A DNA stretch of 10,135 nucleotides from an uncultured Austwickia sp. (GTDB lineage Bacteria > Actinomycetota > Actinomycetes > Actinomycetales > Dermatophilaceae): contig CAKUSI010000122.1 in assembly GCA_934678955.1 (NCBI GenBank), forward strand, positions 1 through 10,135, written 5' to 3'. Both the position numbers and the translations under genes were made by a program. The notes below the pieces were generated by a model, which was not told the origin of the DNA, did no database searches, and worked only from the letters and a program-made list of their open reading frames with translations. Position 1 is the first letter of the stretch. Each line of letters begins with the position of its first letter. This document shows positions 7,099-10,135 of the stretch, in pieces.

Positions 7099-7782
7099 TC
7101 AGCCTTCCGAGGAGGGGGAGTCAGTGGTCGCCGATGCGCGCTCTGGCAGGGACCCCTCGGCGCTCGGGGGAGCGGGGACCAACGGCCGGATGATCTCCAG
7201 CGCTCGGTGCGTCGCGTCGATGAACGCCGCGCGATCGGCCTCCGACACCGCCCCCGAATGGGTGGCGCCCCACTGCTGGCGCGCCACGTCGAACGCGGAG
7301 AGGATCGCGGCAGTGACCACGCCGACGAACAGCGGGTCGTCGCCGCGCGCGCCGAGTCGTTCCCGCCCCCACTCCTCGGCGAAGGCCGTGAACTCCTCCT
7401 CGAACGAGGCCAGGGCGTAGCGCTGGGCACGCGGGCTGGTCCGCAGGACATGCCACACCGTGGCCATCTCGGCGAGGAAGTCGCGGGAGAAGGTCGCCGA
7501 TACGACCGCGCAGGCGCTGTCGATGAGGCTCTCGTGCGGCGGACGCGCCGCGAGCTGCGCCCGGATCGCGGCGAATGTCTCCCGATCGCGTGCGGCGAGC
7601 GCCGCCTCGACGCTCGGGAAGTAGTTGAAGAAGGTCCGGCGGGAGACCCCGGCCTCGTCGGCGACGCGCTGGGCCGTCAGATGATCGAGGCCGTCCGCCG
7701 CATAGAGCCGGAAGCAGGTGGAGATGATCGCGTCGCGGGTGCGCGCCTTCTTGGTCTCGTGGCGGCCGACATGGGGGGTCAC
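7099..7782 (-). CDS. TetR/AcrR-family repressor, first gene of operon
   Basis: A 227-residue one-component regulator. Its N-terminal helix-turn-helix covers about residues 15-62: ARTRDAI, then HLTAQRVADEAGVSRRTFFN with recognition helix near 46-55. The C-terminal part (about 65-200) is the ligand-binding and dimerisation domain, too variable to name a ligand. The last 25 residues are Ser/Pro/Glu-rich. The frame is open up to an ATG at 7869, but that start would place the 30-bp palindrome inside the gene and has no ribosome binding site. I prefer GTG 7782, which begins just before the conserved GRHETKKARTRDAI segment and gives a normal family length. No start has a convincing Shine-Dalgarno sequence, so it may be leaderless. 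It is followed one base later by the MMPL gene and probably represses the operon from the palindrome. Confidence 0.88.
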   Translation of the reverse strand: MTPHVGRHETKKARTRDAIISTCFRLYAADGLDHLTAQRVADEAGVSRRTFFNYFPSVEAALAARDRETFAAIRAQLAARPPHESLIDSACAVVSATFSRDFLAEMATVWHVLRTSPRAQRYALASFEEEFTAFAEEWGRERLGARGDDPLFVGVVTAAILSAFDVARQQWGATHSGAVSEADRAAFIDATHRALEIIRPLVPAPPSAEGSLPERASATTDSPSSEG

Positions 7783-7804
7783 GCCCCCAGATTCGGCCTG
7801 CAAC

Positions 7805-7834
7805 TGCACTGAGAGCAACGTTGCTCTCAGTGCA
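7805..7834. promoter_or_regulatory. Perfect 30-bp palindrome, probable TetR operator
   Basis: The half-site TGCACTGAGAGCAAC is followed directly by its exact reverse complement, with no mismatch and no spacer. It ends 23 bases upstream of the preferred GTG start of the TetR gene. TetR regulators commonly bind such palindromes at their own promoter. On the minus strand TTGCTC (inside the palindrome), an 18-base spacer and GAATCT (7790-7795) could form a weak promoter whose start point falls at GTG 7782. In that case repressor binding would cover the -35 region. No second copy of the full site was seen in the window. Confidence 0.85.
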
Positions 7835-7969
7835 TGGATGTGAGAAGTGTCACGGCCGAAAAGGCTCATGACCAGCGGCGCTGCGCTGCAGGTGAACTCG
7901 TGGTCAGCGATTGGCGGCAGGGGCTCCTCGCTCGTCCCTGACGAAGCGCCCGCGAGGTGGCTCTCTTCC

Positions 7970-8443
7970 TCAGCCCGACGCGGCCGCGGCGGAGGCTTCC
8001 ATCTCGGCCTGGGCTCGCCAGACGGCGAAGAGCACGAGCCCCGGCTCCAACCGGGCGTTGTCGTCGACGTCCACCCGGGACATCTTGGCGTTCCACGTCC
8101 CCGGCCAGGTCGTCATGACCAGGCGGTCCTGTTCCCGGAGCTCGATCGACACCTTGAAGGCGCCGACGCGGCGGGCCTGGAAGGTGCGTCCGGCCCACTC
8201 GACGTCGGCCTCCCGACGAAAGAACCCGCGCCCGCGGTAGCGCCCGACCACGGTTCCGTACCGGTCTGTGGCTTCCGAAGCCACGCCCGTCCAGCTGGTG
8301 TGGGCGAATGTCCACGACGTGCCGTCGACGGCCGACGCGTCGGTGCGCACGCCATACCAGGCCTGACGTCGCAGCGATCCGATCCCGGGGAGCGTGTACA
8401 CCTTGCGATCGGTCTCGGATCGCACCATCGAGAGCTTCGCCAC
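7970..8443 (-). CDS. Hypothetical beta-rich protein, 157 residues
   Basis: I do not recognise this protein with certainty. It has no signal peptide or membrane segment. Alternating polar/hydrophobic stretches with many aromatic residues (RQAWYGV, TSWTFAHTSW, VVGRYRGRGFFRRE, DVEWAGRTFQ, RLVMTTWPGTWNAK) predict a mainly beta fold. The pattern is loosely reminiscent of tubby/LURP-one-like barrels, but that is a guess. The C-terminus is a short Ala-rich helix (VWRAQAEMEASAAAASG). The start at GTG 8443 is supported by TACCCT on the minus strand (8455-8450), six bases upstream, fitting a leaderless transcript; ATG 8428 is an alternative. Codon use with G/C-rich third positions matches its neighbours, so I take it as a real gene. 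It is divergent from the phosphatase gene. Confidence 0.72.
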   Translation of the reverse strand: MAKLSMVRSETDRKVYTLPGIGSLRRQAWYGVRTDASAVDGTSWTFAHTSWTGVASEATDRYGTVVGRYRGRGFFRREADVEWAGRTFQARRVGAFKVSIELREQDRLVMTTWPGTWNAKMSRVDVDDNARLEPGLVLFAVWRAQAEMEASAAAASG

Positions 8444-8449
8444 CGACCC

Positions 8450-8455
8450 AGGGTA
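8450..8455 (-). promoter_or_regulatory. Candidate -10 box for leaderless hypothetical gene
   Basis: On the minus strand TACCCT (TANNNT) is followed by exactly six bases and the GTG at 8443. Transcription would start at or beside the start codon. The -35 region is not recognisable, and no Shine-Dalgarno sequence is present. Confidence 0.42.
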
Positions 8456-8499
8456 GGACGGCGGATCGGGTGCGGATGCTGTCGCGGTGTCCGCACGCG

Positions 8500-8505
8500 T
8501 ACGGT
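8500..8505 (+). promoter_or_regulatory. Candidate -10 box for leaderless phosphatase gene
   Basis: TACGGT (TANNNT) is followed by six bases and the GTG at 8512, the usual geometry of actinobacterial leaderless genes. There is no Shine-Dalgarno sequence before the start. The 8-bp palindrome GTGATCAC (8504-8511) sits across the predicted start point. Confidence 0.45.
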
Positions 8506-8511
8506 GATCAC

Positions 8512-9012
8512 GTGTCCCGCACCCTGATCCTCATCCGGCACGCGAAGTCGGACTGGTCCGTGCCGGCCCAGGACCGGGATCGCCCGCTGACGCACCGCGG
8601 CCTGCGGCAGGCCCCTTACGTGGGGGAATGGCTGGCCGCACGGGACCTGGTGCCGCGTTACGTCGCCGTGTCACCGGCCCGCCGGGCCCAGCAGACCTGG
8701 GATCTTGTGCTGGAGGCCTTGGCGGCCCAGGGGCGTGACGTCGAGGGCATCGAGGTTCATACGGTGGAGGACGCCTACACGTTCTCCGGTGACGACCTGC
8801 TGGACGTGGTGGCCGGGATTCCCGGTGACGCGCCGATGGCGGCGCTCGTCGGTCACAACCCGGCGATGGAGGAATTGGTCGAAATCCTCACCGGCCAGGA
8901 CGTGATCTTGAAGACGTCGGCGATGGCCGTGGTGGAGACCGACGGGCCGGGCTGGACGGCCGGGGGCTGCCGCCTGCTGGTCGCCGGCAGGCCCGCCGAC
9001 GAATCCCTGTGA
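8512..9012 (+). CDS. SixA-type histidine phosphatase
   Basis: A 166-residue member of the histidine-phosphatase (phosphoglycerate-mutase-like) superfamily, SixA branch. The catalytic motif IRHAKSDW places the phospho-accepting His at residue 10. Arg57 in SPARRAQQT, Glu86 in VEDAYTF and His115 in VGHNPAME fit the rest of the phosphate pocket. SixA of Escherichia coli dephosphorylates phosphohistidine proteins; in actinobacteria the substrate is unknown. Size and motif spacing match the family, so GTG 8512 is preferred over the longer open frame reaching upstream, which would overlap the divergent gene. The protein is cytoplasmic with no extra domains. A TPR gene follows 175 bp downstream, with its own ribosome binding site. 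Confidence 0.92.
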   Translation: MSRTLILIRHAKSDWSVPAQDRDRPLTHRGLRQAPYVGEWLAARDLVPRYVAVSPARRAQQTWDLVLEALAAQGRDVEGIEVHTVEDAYTFSGDDLLDVVAGIPGDAPMAALVGHNPAMEELVEILTGQDVILKTSAMAVVETDGPGWTAGGCRLLVAGRPADESL

Positions 9013-9187
9013 ACCGCCTCCCGGTCCAGCGCACGATCCACATGCGGGGGCTCCACGGGAGCGCGGTGCGGGTTTGCGCGGTGCGCGTATGTGGCCGACG
9101 TGCGCTTCCGCCGATTGGTTGCGGCAGCCCGGGGTCGGGATGGAAGTGGGACCGCGCGCCGTTGACGGCGTGGAGAGGAGGCCGATC

Positions 9188-9547
9188 ATGATCGACCTGC
9201 ACCTGACCCATATCGTCCCCGAGGACCCGTACGAGGCGTTCCGCTGGGCGGAGAAACTCTTTGCCGAGCGTGACTACCTCGGGGCCGTGCGCATTCTCGA
9301 GCACCTGCTGGGGCAGGCGCCCAGCCAGACGGGCTTACTCGCGGCCCGGGAGCTGTTGGCCCGCAGCTACTTCCACTCCGCGCAACTGGGTCGTGCGGAG
9401 GAGACCGCGCGGGTCATCCTGGGCGATCACCCGGACAACTCGTATGCCGCGCTCCTCCTCACGCGCGCCCTGGAGCGGCAGGGCCGGCACGATGAGGCGG
9501 CCGAGACGCGCAAGCTCGCCGAGGCGCTCGGCGCCCTGGAGAGCTGA
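9188..9547 (+). CDS. Small TPR-repeat protein
   Basis: A 119-residue all-helical protein made of about three tetratricopeptide-like helix pairs (roughly 15-48, 53-84 and 86-117). Typical positions are visible: AEKLFAERDYLGAVRILEHLL, then LLARSYFHSAQLGRAEETARVIL, then ALLLTRALERQGRHDEAAETRK (each shown in part as DYLGAVRILE, AQLGRAEETA, QGRHDEAAET). TPR proteins scaffold protein-protein contacts; the partner is not evident. The start ATG 9188 has AGGAGG six bases upstream, the best ribosome binding site in the window. An in-frame extension to 9074 lacks a binding site and is not similar in character. The 175-bp gap before it holds only a 10-bp direct repeat GCGCGGTGCG (9061 and 9076) that I cannot interpret. 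Confidence 0.88.
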   Translation: MIDLHLTHIVPEDPYEAFRWAEKLFAERDYLGAVRILEHLLGQAPSQTGLLAARELLARSYFHSAQLGRAEETARVILGDHPDNSYAALLLTRALERQGRHDEAAETRKLAEALGALES

Positions 9548-9563
9548 GTCCTCACGCAGGAAG

Positions 9564-9599
9564 GCAGGCGGAAGGGCAGGGAGGGGTCACTCCGCCTGC
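9564..9599. terminator. Inverted repeat between convergent TPR and permease genes
   Basis: GCAGGCGGA (9564-9572) and TCCGCCTGC (9591-9599) form a perfect nine-base stem with an 18-base loop. It follows the TPR stop (9547) and overlaps the last codons of the permease gene (stop 9587). No T-tract is present. It could terminate both transcripts, but the long loop makes it less certain than a compact hairpin. Confidence 0.45.
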
Positions 9600-10135
9600 G
9601 CGTCCCCCGCCTCCGCGGGACTGGCCTTCGCGGGACTGGCCTTCGCGGGACTGGCCTCAGCAGACCTGGACTTGTCAGGACCGGCGCGCCCCGCGACGGA
9701 CCTGGCCCCGTCCTGCGTCGGCTCGTCCGGCGTCCACTTGTCCCGCGTCGGCTCGTCCGGCGTCCGCTTGTCCGGCGTCAGCTTGTCCTGCGTCCGCTTG
9801 TTCGGCTTGACCGGCGTGGGTTCGTCGCGTGTCGGTGTGTCGTTCGTCGGCTCGTCCGGCGTCGTGTCCTCAGCGGGCGACGGCTCGCCCTGCCCGCGCG
9901 GCTTCTTCCAGCCGCGGACGGCCGCGGTCAGGATCCCGGCGAGCGGCACGGCCAGGAAGAGGCCCACGACGCCGAACGCCGCGCCACCCGTGGTGGACAG
10001 CAGCAGGGTCAGCAGCGGCGGGAACTGCATGGCCTTGGACAGCAGCAGCGGGGAGAGGACGTTGCCCTCGATCTGCTGCACCGCGAGCACCAGCACGAGC
10101 GCGGCGATGGCCAGGTTGAGGCCGCCGAAGAAGAG
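9587..10135 (-). CDS. AI-2E-family permease, C-terminal part, cut by window edge
   Basis: A partial gene: 182 codons are visible and the N-terminus lies beyond the right edge. The segment VQQIEGNVLSPLLLSKAMQF, then PPLLTLLL and FLAVPLAGIL is the diagnostic C-terminal signature of the AI-2E transporter family (E. coli TqsA and relatives). Two membrane segments are visible, followed by WKKPRG at the cytoplasmic face. Some family members are implicated in AI-2 export, others in sodium/proton exchange, so the function here is open. The last roughly 110 residues are an unusual Pro/Asp/Thr/Lys/Ala low-complexity tail with five-residue repeats, absent from most relatives. Full-length members have about 350-400 residues without such a tail. 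Confidence 0.9.
   Translation of the reverse strand, partial: LFFGGLNLAIAALVLVLAVQQIEGNVLSPLLLSKAMQFPPLLTLLLSTTGGAAFGVVGLFLAVPLAGILTAAVRGWKKPRGQGEPSPAEDTTPDEPTNDTPTRDEPTPVKPNKRTQDKLTPDKRTPDEPTRDKWTPDEPTQDGARSVAGRAGPDKSRSAEASPAKASPAKASPAEAGDAQAE
9615..9659 (-). repeat. 15-bp tandem repeat near permease C-terminus
   Basis: Three head-to-tail units of GCGGGACTGGCCTTC (the third ending in TCA) encode SPAKA/SPAEA blocks just before the permease stop. The first two are identical. Confidence 0.93.
9710..9862 (-). repeat. Five-residue (15-bp) repeat block in permease tail
   Basis: About ten imperfect 15-bp units encode blocks such as TPDEP, TRDEP, TPDKR, TRDKW and TQDKL, with one three-residue interruption (NKR). 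On the plus strand the recurring word is GGCTCGTCCGGCGTC or GCTTGTCCGGCGTC-like. It lies in the cytoplasmic tail after the last membrane helix. Confidence 0.85.

Noticed and set aside
5889..7193. Plus-strand open frame (434 codons) opposite the coiled-coil region.
   Set aside because: It is the antisense image of the heptad repeats and crosses the MMPL/TetR junction; no domain is visible.
7098..7451. Upstream extension of the MMPL frame to 7451.
   Set aside because: It lies inside tetR in another frame and lacks MMPL features; ATG 7097 has a good ribosome binding site and begins right before TM1.
8308..8511. Longer N-terminus for the SixA-type phosphatase.
   Set aside because: The extra 68 codons are Arg-rich, overlap the divergent gene and lie before the beta strand that leads into the catalytic RHAKS motif.
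9013..9187. A promoter with TTGACG (9162-9167) before the TPR gene.
   Set aside because: No acceptable -10 box lies at the right distance; it would fall on the start codon.

Overview
The window reads as chromosomal DNA from a high-GC Gram-positive bacterium (Actinomycetota). Third codon positions are strongly G/C, GTG starts are frequent, several genes look leaderless, and the gene families (actinobacterial PRC-barrel protein, TetR/MMPL operon, SixA-type phosphatase, AI-2E-family permease) fit that group. I cannot name the genus from sequence alone. There are no RNA genes, insertion sequences, phage genes or CRISPR arrays.

Layout from left to right. A 39-bp tandem repeat lies at the left edge (1-107). 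It is followed by a minus-strand HSL-type alpha/beta hydrolase (112-1095). A 323-bp divergent intergenic region holds a possible stress-sigma promoter for a plus-strand PRC-barrel protein with a long charged, repetitive tail (1419-2786). Two hairpins sit in the convergent gap that follows. Next comes the core of the window, a minus-strand three-gene operon read from 7782 down to 2941: a TetR repressor, a 1095-residue MMPL/RND transporter, and a second, unrelated alpha/beta hydrolase. The TetR and MMPL genes are 1 bp apart and the MMPL and hydrolase genes overlap by 4 bp. A perfect 30-bp palindrome (7805-7834) just upstream is the probable TetR operator.

Beyond it lies a small unrecognised beta-rich protein (7970-8443, minus), divergent from a SixA-type histidine phosphatase (8512-9012, plus). 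Both appear to start as leaderless transcripts at GTG codons. A small TPR protein (9188-9547, plus) and the C-terminal part of an AI-2E-family permease (9587 to beyond the right edge, minus) close the window, converging on a candidate bidirectional terminator.

How the genes may work together: the TetR protein probably represses its own operon and senses a ligand that the MMPL pump exports or the hydrolase acts on. This is inference; the substrate cannot be read from the sequence. The most striking element is in the MMPL protein. Between TM1 and TM2 it carries about 350 residues that fall into uninterrupted heptads, 25 before and 25 after a seven-residue hinge. This predicts a nearly symmetrical antiparallel helical hairpin roughly 26 nm long. 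Other genes are ordinary households of this group, apart from unusually frequent in-frame short tandem repeats in three unrelated proteins. I did not find clear evidence of a wholly new multi-gene system.
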